A program made the position numbers and the translations under genes. Source: Bacillota bacterium (lineage in GTDB: Bacteria; Bacillota; Clostridia; Acetivibrionales; DSM-1351). Taken from it: a stretch of DNA of 48,299 nt. Positions 1-8,388 of the stretch are shown here, piece after piece. Where the stretch lies: positions 1 through 48,299 of the forward strand of contig JAEYNY010000077.1 of assembly GCA_023412275.1 (NCBI GenBank), read 5' to 3'. The number at the start of each line of letters is the position of its first letter. The stretch's first letter is position 1. The notes beneath the pieces were generated by a model, which worked only from the letters and a program-made list of their open reading frames with translations, was not told where the DNA came from and searched no databases.

Positions 1-390
<390 letters not shown>

Positions 391-665
391 TATTTGAAAA
401 TTTAATTAGCTCATTAAATAAGTCGCTACATACTTCGCATTACTGTGTCAGACTTCGTTTCTCCGGTGCTCATTTATCACATAAACTCCGCTCCTCGAAA
501 CTCGTCTTCCTTGTACTGCTCGCATCTACCGTCTTATACACTGCTGACTTTTTTTCTAGTTCTTGTTTCCAAAAACCAGGTTGTAAAGTTCGCAAGTTAC
601 TCAATTTTGAAATCGTTATACGATTTCGGAATTTTTCGAGTTCCTTTACATGTTTATCACTGTTT

Positions 666-680
666 ACTTTTCAAAGTCCA
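666..680 (-). promoter_or_regulatory. boxA-like antitermination element of the rRNA leader
   Basis: The minus strand reads TGGACTTTGAAAAGT. It resembles the Gram-positive rRNA boxA (TGTTCTTTGAAAAC-like), which NusB/NusE bind for antitermination. It lies between the promoters and 16S, where boxA is expected. The match is partial, so the call is moderate. Confidence 0.4.
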
Positions 681-743
681 TAAAGCCTTCTTACGACTGC
701 TTTGTAAGGTTTTTGCTGTTTGCTCGTTGCAAGCAGCTTAATC

Positions 744-772
744 ATGTTACCACGGTGTTGCCTTTGTGTCAA
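744..772 (-). promoter_or_regulatory. rRNA promoter, proximal copy
   Basis: On the minus strand TTGACA (767-772) and TAACAT (744-749) are separated by exactly 17 bp. It is the copy nearest 16S of three tandem promoters. The downstream sequence ATTAAGCTGCTTGC is a degenerate version of the block found after the other two. Confidence 0.8.
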
Positions 773-845
773 CACTTTTTTAACTTTCAGTTTTTGGTAA
801 TTCATCATTACCTGTTAAAGTGTTGCCATCCGAGACAGCTTAGTT

Positions 846-874
846 ATGTTAACACGCCATTACTTTTGTGTCAA
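846..874 (-). promoter_or_regulatory. rRNA promoter, middle copy
   Basis: On the minus strand TTGACA (869-874), a 17-bp spacer and TAACAT (846-851), followed by AACTAAGCTGTCTCG. It lies 102 bp upstream of the proximal copy and clearly belongs to the same repeat unit. Confidence 0.8.
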
Positions 875-953
875 CATTTAATTTCAATCCAATTTGCGGT
901 AAGTTTAAATACCTTTTGAATTAAACTGTAGTGCCGTTCGAGACAGCTTGGTT

Positions 954-982
954 AGTATATCACCGTCGTACTTCCTTATCAA
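954..982 (-). promoter_or_regulatory. rRNA promoter, distal copy
   Basis: On the minus strand TTGATA (977-982), a 17-bp spacer and TATACT (954-959), followed by AACCAAGCTGTCTCG. It lies 108 bp upstream of the middle copy and has the better -10 hexamer of the three. Confidence 0.78.
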
Positions 983-1114
983 CACACAACATTGTCCATG
1001 AAAAGCCTTGAATTTAATTTACCCGCTTTATTCTATATTATTCATTAAGATACTATTTGCCACACCAAAATGCACTATCTCCAAATTGATTTAGAATATA
1101 TCTGTTGTCAAAAC

Positions 1115-1143
1115 TTGTAATTAGCAGGTAATTATTCTATAAT
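1115..1143 (+). promoter_or_regulatory. promoter of the stalk-domain protein gene
   Basis: TTGTAA (1115-1120), a 17-bp spacer and TATAAT (1138-1143) lie 43 bp before the start codon at 1187, divergent from the rRNA promoters. Confidence 0.65.
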
Positions 1144-1186
1144 TTGTTTATTATACATTCATATCTATTGAAACGGAGAAATTTAT

Positions 1187-2530
1187 ATGAAGAAGTTTAT
1201 ATCTTTTGTTGTGGTCTGTTTTACACTCACTTTTGTTCTTAATTTGAATCTTATTGCTGCCCAGTCTATTAAGGTCTATGTTTATGAAGATTTACTAACT
1301 TTACCTGTTCAGCCCATATATAAAAGTGGAAACATTTTACTGCCCTTAAAAAATGTTTCAGAAGCTCTCGGACTTAAATACTCTTGGGATAATAAATTAA
1401 AAAAGTCTACTGTGAAAAATGATAAATTTACTATTTCCGTTACTGTTGGAACGACAAAGGCTTATGTAAATTCAAATCAAAAGACTATAGATATGGCTCC
1501 ATTAATGGTTAAAAACATAGTGATGATTCCTTATAAATTTATACCTCAAGTCTTGAAAATTAGTGTTAAGTGGGATTCATTGAATTCTCGTATTCTCATT
1601 GGAAAATCAGAACTATCAAGTGATATTTATTTGAGCTATAATGGCACACTTGTAGATGTTAATAATTTATATACTGTCAATGGTACCGGTATATATAAGG
1701 GCTACCGTCAGTTGAATGGGTATCCCTATGAGTCTAAATTCTCAATCTATTTTATGGATTCCTCAAAAGGACAAATTCTATCTTTTAAAACAGTAACTGT
1801 AGATAAAGCAAATCTAAATCAGATTATTACTTGGAAGTATAACGGGAGAACCTATAAAAATAAAAGGGCTGATATATATAGTTTCTTTTCCGGTACTTCA
1901 AAATTAAGTAGTTTGGTAAACGATGGCAGTTACTCATTGGATTGGTTGGCAAAGACATTTGGGAAGGTTTATTATGATTGGCTGTTTTATCAGAGTGTCT
2001 CTGAGGATGCATCCAAAATTGTAGAAAGATTTATTGAAAAGGAAAGAGGCATTACAAACACTTTTAATACTGACGAAATTAAAATAGTCGGTGAACTCCC
2101 CGAACCTGAGCCTATAGACCTGGATGGAATTACAGAATATTCTGAAGGGCCGCTAGGTAGTTCAGATCAAAAACCTGATGATAGTAATAATCAAGACAAT
2201 CAGCATTCTAATGATAAGTATCTTAAATTTAGAGAGCAGTGGATAAGTGAAGATGATTTAAGTGATGAATATAATATTACTTCGTGGTGGAATGGTAAAA
2301 CTATCGAACTGTCTCAACGGATTACAGGATTAAAATATTCAATTGATAACTCCCCTTCTTCCACTTTTGAATCGGGTAAAGTATATCAATCCTCAGCCGG
2401 TATACAATTTCAGTATATAAAGACCATTAATTTTGATGGGGACATTGTATCATTAAATCAAATTGTATTTGACAGAAAAGCTTTGGTAGCCGCTTTAGAA
2501 TCAAAAAACTTTAAAAAGATAAACCATTAA
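1187..2530 (+). CDS. Secreted protein with N-terminal copper-amine-oxidase-like stalk domain
   Basis: A 447-residue exported protein. Residues 1-26 form a signal peptide (MKK, hydrophobic run, ending AAQS). Residues about 27-145 match the stalk domain first described at the N-terminus of copper amine oxidases: a repeated pattern such as ILLPLKNVSEALG and VMIPYKFIPQVL followed by WDS. The middle is unassigned. Residues about 310-350 are an Asp/Asn/Gln-rich acidic linker and the last 100 residues are another unassigned region. The start is supported by GGAGAAATTTAT before ATG. In Clostridia such domains sit on cell-surface proteins; they do not imply amine oxidase activity. The gene stands alone between a promoter at 1115-1143 and a terminator at 2529-2577. 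No specific function can be assigned. Confidence 0.85.
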   Translation: MKKFISFVVVCFTLTFVLNLNLIAAQSIKVYVYEDLLTLPVQPIYKSGNILLPLKNVSEALGLKYSWDNKLKKSTVKNDKFTISVTVGTTKAYVNSNQKTIDMAPLMVKNIVMIPYKFIPQVLKISVKWDSLNSRILIGKSELSSDIYLSYNGTLVDVNNLYTVNGTGIYKGYRQLNGYPYESKFSIYFMDSSKGQILSFKTVTVDKANLNQIITWKYNGRTYKNKRADIYSFFSGTSKLSSLVNDGSYSLDWLAKTFGKVYYDWLFYQSVSEDASKIVERFIEKERGITNTFNTDEIKIVGELPEPEPIDLDGITEYSEGPLGSSDQKPDDSNNQDNQHSNDKYLKFREQWISEDDLSDEYNITSWWNGKTIELSQRITGLKYSIDNSPSSTFESGKVYQSSAGIQFQYIKTINFDGDIVSLNQIVFDRKALVAALESKNFKKINH

Positions 2531-2577
2531 AAAAAGTACGGACGCCCTTAACTTTAACGGGTGACCGTACTTTTTTA
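2529..2577. terminator. bidirectional terminator between convergent genes
   Basis: AAAAAAGTACGG and CCGTACTTTTTT form a long stem, with a second inner pairing CGCCC...GGGTG, and an A-run and U-run on either side. It serves the plus gene ending at 2530 and the minus gene ending at 2578. Confidence 0.85.
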
Positions 2578-3564
2578 TTATTCAGTTAGTTGCTTACATA
2601 ATTTTTCCAACTTTCCATTTTTAAGCCAATCATCAATTAAGTTGAGACTAAGGAGTTTCAGTTCATGTATGTTTTCCTCACTTGCATCATCCATTGCATC
2701 ACTCCCAAGCTGTGCAAGACTTGCCTGCATCCTGTAGTACCGATTATCAGTTAAGATCTGACTTAGTTGAAAATCTACTGTTTCACTTACCCCGCTAAAT
2801 ACTGTACTCAGAATAGGCTTTGCCCATTTCATAAGGCCCCAGTCCTTTGCCTCATCGTAAGGAATACAGCGGTTAAGTTCTCCCGTTCCCAGTGAAAGCA
2901 TAAGTACATCCGACGTATCTTTATAAATCACTTTCGACTCTGCATAAGCACACATACCAGGATTGTTTGCAAATACACCACCGTCAATCAAAGTATAATA
3001 ATCAGCTCCGTCCTTTTGGCCAATTTCAAGCTTACATGGCTCAAAGTATGTAGGTGCCGCAGACGTAGCTCTTGCTACCTGCCACATGTAAAAATCCTTA
3101 TTTACCTTGCTTACGTCCTTTGCATGTACGCTTTTAAAGAAATATGGTTCTCTCAGACTCAGTTCATATGCCGGAACAATTACATCTGTCAAGGCTTCAG
3201 ATAGCTTTACATCATCAAAGTATTCCTTTAAAACAGACTCTATTCCAGTAGCAGGGTATTTTTCTTCTGATATACCATCCATAGAAATAATTTTATGAAA
3301 AATACTACTGGAGAATATTTTCTTCCCATTTTCAGTATATAGCTTTATAAGGTCATTGGCTGTGTAAGCAGGCTTACCGTTATTCTCCTTAGACGGCACT
3401 GTTAGCATGAGTGACAGTATTCCCCCGGTTGAGGTTCCTGCAATTAAGTCAAATAACTCGCAAATTGGCTTAGATGTCATTTCCTCAACCTTGGCAAGAA
3501 TCATGGCAGGTATAATTCCCCTTATGCCGCCCCCATCGATTGAAAGTATTTTAATGGTTTTCAT
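2578..3564 (-). CDS. Patatin-like phospholipase / acyl hydrolase
   Basis: A 328-residue patatin-fold protein with the full catalytic set: an oxyanion-hole loop DGGGIRG (about residues 10-16), a nucleophile elbow GTSTGG (GxSxG, about 43-48) and the dyad aspartate in DGG (LIDGGVFANNP, about 194-204). Patatins hydrolyse acyl ester bonds of membrane or storage lipids with a Ser-Asp dyad. No signal peptide or membrane helix is visible, so it is probably cytosolic. Length matches stand-alone bacterial patatins. Related proteins act as CBASS effectors (CapV type), but no cyclase, E1/E2 or JAB gene lies nearby, so a defence role is not supported. It is downstream of the YitT-like gene on the same strand with a 72-bp gap. 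Confidence 0.88.
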   Translation of the reverse strand: MKTIKILSIDGGGIRGIIPAMILAKVEEMTSKPICELFDLIAGTSTGGILSLMLTVPSKENNGKPAYTANDLIKLYTENGKKIFSSSIFHKIISMDGISEEKYPATGIESVLKEYFDDVKLSEALTDVIVPAYELSLREPYFFKSVHAKDVSKVNKDFYMWQVARATSAAPTYFEPCKLEIGQKDGADYYTLIDGGVFANNPGMCAYAESKVIYKDTSDVLMLSLGTGELNRCIPYDEAKDWGLMKWAKPILSTVFSGVSETVDFQLSQILTDNRYYRMQASLAQLGSDAMDDASEENIHELKLLSLNLIDDWLKNGKLEKLCKQLTE

Positions 3565-3636
3565 GGTAAAACAACCCCTTTATTTTTTGATAATTCATTT
3601 TACCATTATATTACTTTTCAGTCGATACTTGTTATT

Positions 3637-4494
3637 TTAATGAATAGATCGTTTCTTGTGCTTTCCTCCCATTACTTCTGATACATCGTTTATGGTAACA
3701 AAAGCACTTTCATCTTTATCGTATATAATTGATTTAAGCTTTGAAACCTCTAGCCTTGTTACAACTGAGTACAGTATCGTTTTTTCATTTTTTGAAAATC
3801 CGCCTTTTCCATCAAGAAATGTAACTCCTCTTCCAAGTCGAGCTGTAATTGCTTTAGCAATTTCTTCACCGCTTTCGGATATAATAATCGCTGCTTTTGT
3901 TTCATCAAGCCCTTCTATTATAATATCTATTACTTTATAAGCAATAAAGTAAGCAATAAGAGAATACATTGCATGGTTCCAACCAAATACAAGACCGGCA
4001 CTACTTAAAATAAACACATTAAAAAACATAACCATTTCACCTACTGAAAAAGATGTACGTTTATTAATGATTATCGCCACCATTTCTGTTCCGTCAAGAG
4101 AACCACCATATCGTATTATTATACCTACCCCAATTCCAAGAACTATACCTCCAAAAACCGAAGCAAGTAAAATATCACTTGTAAGTTCAGGTATCGGATG
4201 GAATACTGACACCCAGAAGGAAAATGATACAACAGAGAATAATGATGATAAAACAAAAGTTTTTCCTATTTGTTTATATCCCAGAAACAGAAATGGGATG
4301 TTAAATACAATAATAAATAGACTTACAGGTAGTTTGGTTAAATAGCTTGTAATTATTGATATACCTACAATCCCACCATCAATGATGTTATTTGGTATTA
4401 AGAATATTTCCAATCCTGTAGCCGCTAAAACTGAGCCTATAAATAGAAATATATATCTTACTATTTCTCTTTTAATATGATTTTTTCTTGTCAT
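3637..4494 (-). CDS. YitT family membrane protein (DUF161 + DUF2179)
   Basis: A 285-residue protein with five or six predicted membrane segments over residues about 12-195, including the glycine-rich GGIVLGIGVGIIIRYGGSLDG segment of the YitT family. A soluble C-terminal DUF2179 domain follows (about 215-275), containing GRGVTFLDGKGGF and the terminal ITINDVSEVMG-like pattern (FVTINDVSEVMG). The family is widespread in Firmicutes; its biochemical function is unsettled. It lies 39 bp downstream of the small membrane protein gene and upstream of the patatin gene, so the three may be cotranscribed, although no shared promoter was identified. Confidence 0.88.
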   Translation of the reverse strand: MTRKNHIKREIVRYIFLFIGSVLAATGLEIFLIPNNIIDGGIVGISIITSYLTKLPVSLFIIVFNIPFLFLGYKQIGKTFVLSSLFSVVSFSFWVSVFHPIPELTSDILLASVFGGIVLGIGVGIIIRYGGSLDGTEMVAIIINKRTSFSVGEMVMFFNVFILSSAGLVFGWNHAMYSLIAYFIAYKVIDIIIEGLDETKAAIIISESGEEIAKAITARLGRGVTFLDGKGGFSKNEKTILYSVVTRLEVSKLKSIIYDKDESAFVTINDVSEVMGGKHKKRSIH

Positions 4495-4533
4495 TGCCTC
4501 ACCCCTATAGTTGATTTTTATATTAAGTAAAAT

Positions 4534-4887
4534 CTATATAGAAGGATGCTTATTGTTACTGCCGTGAAAATAATTTGGAATTGTCTGCCTTATACTTCTT
4601 CGATGGTCAAAGGGCTTGTTATGTTGTAATTGTTTTGTTATGGAATAAGAAGTAAACATAACAATTTTATTATTTAAGGTACTGACTAAAATTGAATTTT
4701 TCGGAATTGAATAGTTTTCATTTCTTCTATTAATTACGTGATTAGAAATATAAAGGTTTTTAGGTATTAATTGATTATGAGAATGGAACGGAAATTTTTT
4801 AATGTAAATAACATTAGGAATTATTTGTACTATGAAACTAATAATAAGTATAATTAATGCAGTTCTCCCGGTTCCCTTTTTCACCAA
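4534..4887 (-). CDS. Small single-pass membrane protein of unknown function
   Basis: A 117-residue frame starting at TTG (4885-4887), or at the adjacent GTG; AAAGGAT lies at good spacing upstream, which favours a real gene. Residues about 8-29 form one hydrophobic helix (TALIILIISFIVQIIPNVIY). The rest is polar, basic and rich in Asn, His and Ile, with no recognised motif. I do not recognise a family. The low-complexity, AT-rich C-terminal part leaves open that this is a decayed gene or a chance frame. It ends 39 bp before the YitT-like gene. Confidence 0.45.
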   Translation of the reverse strand: MVKKGTGRTALIILIISFIVQIIPNVIYIKKFPFHSHNQLIPKNLYISNHVINRRNENYSIPKNSILVSTLNNKIVMFTSYSITKQLQHNKPFDHRRSIRQTIPNYFHGSNNKHPSI

Positions 4888-4997
4888 ATAATTATCCTTT
4901 CATTTGTTTCTATTTTTTTGAACTTTAATTTATTATATCATAATTATACTAAATTATTTTTAAATAAATATTAAATTCTTAACATTTTACTCTAAAA

Positions 4998-6242
4998 TTA
5001 TTCAAATCTAATATTACTTATGCCAAGAGCATGGTTATTCCAAAATACGTTTTTCACCATGTCAGACTTATCTTCTCCACACTTGATGATTAAAACAACT
5101 TCTGTGGATTTTTTACTTTCAGGTCTATTTTCATACTTTTTAGTGAGAATCAGCTTAATTATAAGGCCTGTTATAAAACCTGCTACCAACCCTATCAACC
5201 CCCAAATTATTGGTCCCCATCTTAGTAAAAATCCATAAATTGTACCCATGAGCATAAATATGGTTCCCAGTACAGCACCCAAGTCAATCAAACTAAGTCC
5301 GTCCGACTCGTGTATAGAATCAAACATCTTTCTCTTTTCGTCTCTTTTATCCATTGGTATTGCGAGTATGTCTTCTTTCGGGACTCCTCGCATTTCAATT
5401 TCCGTAATAGCTTTTTCAAGATATATAGAATGTTCGAATGTAGCAACAATGTGCATTATGTCACCTCTAAAGCACTTTTTTTTACTTGGCATATTAAAAT
5501 TATTACTCTGATATTCTCTTTGTATAAACTTTGCTTGCTCCCAATCAAATAGTTTATTATTCTCAACACTGTTTGTATATGCGTCATACATTGCAAACAT
5601 ATAAACTGATGAAATGTTTAAAGCCCAATGAGGGTCAATTAACCGCTTTAACTTTTCAAAGTCCCCTATAAATGTGTAATGTACCGCTGGAAGTATATTT
5701 GACAAATATATAATGGCTACCCACCAGATAATTAAAAAGGCTGCCATAACAATACGGTGAATATAAAGCTGCCCCGTCCCTGGCATAAGTAGTGACCAGA
5801 TTGCCGAAACCAGCGGTGACCTTTTATCAAGATAATTGAATTCCAAGCAGCCGAGTTTGAAGCCACTAATTTGAGAATCTTCTCTTACTGCAAGAACATA
5901 ATTGTTATTGATATCAACCGTTGTCCGATAACTGTCCCAAACTGCAAATATATAGACTGCACAGTAAAGAATTAACCATCTTTTATCCAAAGTACTCTTA
6001 GCTAGCTCAAACCTTCCTGTGAATGAGTAAAATATGGCTGTATTGATATGAGCTTTTAGGTTTACTATAATCTCGAATATAAATAAAAGGAACCCTCTAA
6101 GGTATTTTGAAAGCAGTAAATGTCCCGTGCCCGGAAATGCCGCTGACCACCATGCTATAATATATGGATTTCTTAAATGAAGCTGCGTAGTACCAAGAAT
6201 ACTTATATAAGCTATTTGGCGTCTGCAATTTTTGTTAATCAT
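4998..6242 (-). CDS. Membrane protein with duplicated PGTG-type module and C-terminal stress-protein-like domain
   Basis: A 414-residue protein; AAGGAG five bases before ATG fixes the start. Two copies of a roughly 110-residue membrane module follow one another. Copy 1 (about 27-115) has WWSAAFPGTGHLLL and later RWLILYCAVYIFAVWDSYRT. Copy 2 (about 140-245) has IWSLLMPGTGQLYI and HWALNISSVYMFAMYDAYTN. The PGTGxL hairpin resembles TM2/DUF5683-like small membrane domains. The C-terminal part (about 265-414) starts HIVATFEHSIYLEKAITEIE, a ferredoxin-like fold pattern seen in YflT-type stress proteins, and contains two glycine-rich helices (GTIFMLMGTIYGFLL, GLIGLVAGFITGLII). Function is unknown. 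It is a single gene, divergent from the DUF1657 gene. Confidence 0.75.
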   Translation of the reverse strand: MINKNCRRQIAYISILGTTQLHLRNPYIIAWWSAAFPGTGHLLLSKYLRGFLLFIFEIIVNLKAHINTAIFYSFTGRFELAKSTLDKRWLILYCAVYIFAVWDSYRTTVDINNNYVLAVREDSQISGFKLGCLEFNYLDKRSPLVSAIWSLLMPGTGQLYIHRIVMAAFLIIWWVAIIYLSNILPAVHYTFIGDFEKLKRLIDPHWALNISSVYMFAMYDAYTNSVENNKLFDWEQAKFIQREYQSNNFNMPSKKKCFRGDIMHIVATFEHSIYLEKAITEIEMRGVPKEDILAIPMDKRDEKRKMFDSIHESDGLSLIDLGAVLGTIFMLMGTIYGFLLRWGPIIWGLIGLVAGFITGLIIKLILTKKYENRPESKKSTEVVLIIKCGEDKSDMVKNVFWNNHALGISNIRFE

Positions 6243-6387
6243 AGTAACTCCTTTAGCTATTCCTTACATTTATATTTTTCCTTAGAAATTATTTTTAATT
6301 CCATAATCCATTATTTGTTTACTTAATTTCTGAATTCTAAATGGATTCATGGTTAAAATATTACTTGTCGAAGGCGAGGTGATAATA

Positions 6388-6594
6388 ATGACTGTACAAA
6401 GCGATTTACAAAAAGCAGTTGCCGCTTGCGAATCAGCAAAAGGAACTTATAAAGTAATGGCTCAGTCCACTCAAGATCAATCTGCAAAACAGATGTATGA
6501 TGAAATGAGCAGCGACCTTGAAAAACATCTTCAATATTTAAATGGTAGATTGAATTATATAAGCCAGAGTAATGAATTAAACCAGCAGCAGTAA
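6388..6594 (+). CDS. DUF1657 family small protein
   Basis: A 68-residue soluble helical protein beginning MTVQSDLQKAVAACESAKGT. The ATG at 6388 is chosen over one at 6349 because GAGGTG lies at ideal spacing before it and because the family starts this way. The TQDQSAKQMYDEM segment and the central Leu-rich helix match DUF1657, a family of small proteins in spore-formers often encoded near spoVA or DUF421 genes. No such partner is present here. Function is unknown; a sporulation link is inference from the family. Confidence 0.8.
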   Translation: MTVQSDLQKAVAACESAKGTYKVMAQSTQDQSAKQMYDEMSSDLEKHLQYLNGRLNYISQSNELNQQQ

Positions 6595-6601
6595 TTTAAG
6601 C

Positions 6602-6650
6602 AAAAAACTCCTTTTTATAGCTGAATTATCAACATAAAAAGGAGTTTTCT
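6602..6650. terminator. bidirectional terminator
   Basis: AAAACTCCTTTTTAT (6604-6618) and ATAAAAAGGAGTTTT (6634-6648) form a perfect 15-bp stem, between the plus gene ending at 6594 and the minus GH9 gene ending at 6664. Confidence 0.85.
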
Positions 6651-6663
6651 ATCAATTAGATAA

Positions 6664-8298
6664 TTAACGGCATCCCCATTGATGACTAATGCTTATTGAA
6701 GCAGCCAAAGCATATATTAAAGCACTATTCCAGTTAATAGCAACTTCGTTTGTCATATAGCTTTCTTCCTCATCTACCCAATCCTTTGCCCCGGGCCATC
6801 CACCACCAACAAGATATCCCGGCCATGGATTTGTTATGCAATCACTGGCAGAACGCGAGTCATGAGGATGCATTGGCGGATTTGCACCTATACCTGTTAC
6901 GAATGAGCGATTGAAATAGTTTCTTCCAAACAGGAATCCAAGTGCGTCCAAAGTAGTATTTAAATAAGATTTTTTGGGTAACAGCTTGTTTGCAACATTA
7001 AGAATCATGGTCTGACGCGCAACAGTGCCGTTGCAACCCCAATAATACAGAGTTCCCATGGGCCGCCCGTAGCCATGATTATCTTTATTCGCTACCAAGG
7101 TTTCAGCTGCGGTAATAAGAGCATTTTTAACTGTGCTATATACCTCCTGACTTCTTCCGCATCTGTCCGAAAGTAAATATGTAAAGACTCCAAGGTTATT
7201 TACCTGCATCCACTCAAACATATCAATTTCAACTATATTATTAAAGCTTGTAACTCTCGTTTCAAAGTCTGAAAGATAAGAACTATCCCCAAGAGTCTCC
7301 CACATTTCTGCAGCTGCCCATAGCCTGTCGTCAGTGTCGTTAAAATCAGGTAAATCGTAGGCTCCTGTTAAAAAAGCACTCTGATCAGGTCTTACATTTT
7401 GAGGGTTTTCTTTCAAAAAGTCATAACTTGTCTTGGCTGCCTCTATACACCTGTCAGCATAAGCCGAATCATATGGCCTGAATGCTCTTGATGCCATAGC
7501 CATTACCGCAACAAAGTCTGCTGTAGCCGCACTGCTCCAAGGAGTGAAATATCTTTCTGTTTTCTCATTTTCGGGAGGCTGAAAAGGGCCGAAATCCAAC
7601 GTTGATAACTTATGGCTGACTCTGCCGCTGCCATCGGGATACTGCATGGTCAAAAGCCAGTCGGTTTCATACTTTATTTCATCAAGATAGTCAGGAATTG
7701 CATTATTATTTTCTGGCATGGTTAAGGTATTATCTTTTATCTGGCCTTTAAATTGTTCCCATGCAAACAGCATTGAGCCTACACTAATACCGGCATTTAC
7801 AACGTATTTATTATAATCTCCCGCATCATGCCAACCCTTTGTGCTATCCTTAATAGTATGTTGATTGTTTACGTAATCTGTATACCCATCATTTGTATGA
7901 CATGCTTGATGGGAAAATACGTCACCTTTGTATGTGGCAGAAACCGCTGTTCCGCAACGCCACAGGTACATGCCCAGCATTGCTGTTTTAAACGGCTCTA
8001 TATAGATATTTTTATCAATCTTAAAGGTTGTGCTTTTACCAACCCCTTCAGCTACCAGAACATAACTTCCTTCACCGGTTACAGCAGAAAAATCAGCAAT
8101 TTTTACCTGCTCGTCAGTGTCGGTATTATAGACCGCTGTGGTACTTCCAGAAAAAGCCATCTGGCCGTTTTGCGTTACAATATAAAAACGGCTGCATTCC
8201 GCTGCTATCGTGGCTTTTTTCTCCTGAGTGGGTATAAAGCCTATTGAATTAAGGCGCACCCGAGAGTCGACCTGATAATTATCGAGATAAATGTTCAT
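6664..8298 (-). CDS. GH9 glycoside hydrolase without signal peptide or dockerin (Ig-GH9)
   Basis: A 544-residue enzyme with an N-terminal Ig-like domain (about 5-95) and a family 9 catalytic domain (about 105-540). The catalytic base motif WHDAGDYNKYV and the acid Glu in TNEVAINWNSALIY are both present, so an active endoglucanase or cellodextrinase is expected. It is a close paralogue of the adjacent 8389-10326 enzyme, with long identical stretches such as DDRLWAAAEMWETLGDSSYL. It begins directly at the Ig domain (MNIYLDNYQVDSRVRLNSIG), lacks any signal peptide and ends at the end of the catalytic domain with no dockerin. GGGAGGTGG before the ATG shows the start is genuine. It is probably cytosolic, perhaps acting on imported cellodextrins. 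It is last in the mannanase/cellulase cluster, 90 bp after its paralogue. Confidence 0.92.
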   Translation of the reverse strand: MNIYLDNYQVDSRVRLNSIGFIPTQEKKATIAAECSRFYIVTQNGQMAFSGSTTAVYNTDTDEQVKIADFSAVTGEGSYVLVAEGVGKSTTFKIDKNIYIEPFKTAMLGMYLWRCGTAVSATYKGDVFSHQACHTNDGYTDYVNNQHTIKDSTKGWHDAGDYNKYVVNAGISVGSMLFAWEQFKGQIKDNTLTMPENNNAIPDYLDEIKYETDWLLTMQYPDGSGRVSHKLSTLDFGPFQPPENEKTERYFTPWSSAATADFVAVMAMASRAFRPYDSAYADRCIEAAKTSYDFLKENPQNVRPDQSAFLTGAYDLPDFNDTDDRLWAAAEMWETLGDSSYLSDFETRVTSFNNIVEIDMFEWMQVNNLGVFTYLLSDRCGRSQEVYSTVKNALITAAETLVANKDNHGYGRPMGTLYYWGCNGTVARQTMILNVANKLLPKKSYLNTTLDALGFLFGRNYFNRSFVTGIGANPPMHPHDSRSASDCITNPWPGYLVGGGWPGAKDWVDEEESYMTNEVAINWNSALIYALAASISISHQWGCR

Positions 8299-8334
8299 TG
8301 AAACCCACCTCCCACATTTTTCTGCAAATTATAA

Positions 8335-8373
8335 AATGCAATCAGGAGCTGTTTATTCACTCCCGATTGCATT
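8335..8373 (-). terminator. stem-loop between the two Ig-GH9 genes
   Basis: On the minus strand ATGCAATCGGGAG and CTCCTGATTGCAT pair with one mismatch, followed by a weak ATTTTATAATTT tract. It is either a leaky terminator or an intercistronic processing or stabilising hairpin like those in the right-hand cluster. Confidence 0.6.
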
Positions 8374-8388
8374 CATATCATAAATCAA

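Larger units (their letters stand above)
391..1114 (-). other. rRNA operon leader and promoter region, no gene
   Basis: About 720 bases separate 16S from the divergent gene at 1187. Open frames here (for example 445-741 and 650-919 on the plus strand) have no credible ribosome-binding sites and overlie rRNA control signals. The region holds three tandem promoters, a conserved AAGCTGTCTCG-type block just downstream of the -10 elements of the two distal promoters (degenerate at the proximal one), and a boxA-like element. I see no tRNA and no other RNA gene in it. Confidence 0.75.

Noticed and set aside
445..919. Two overlapping open frames upstream of 16S rRNA on the plus strand
   Set aside because: They lie opposite the rRNA leader, lack ribosome-binding sites, have low-complexity translations and overlap the boxA-like element and two promoters.
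2578..3564. Patatin gene as part of a CBASS-type anti-phage system
   Set aside because: No cyclic-nucleotide synthase, ubiquitin-like or HORMA/TRIP13 genes lie nearby; the neighbours are a YitT-like protein and a stalk-domain protein.
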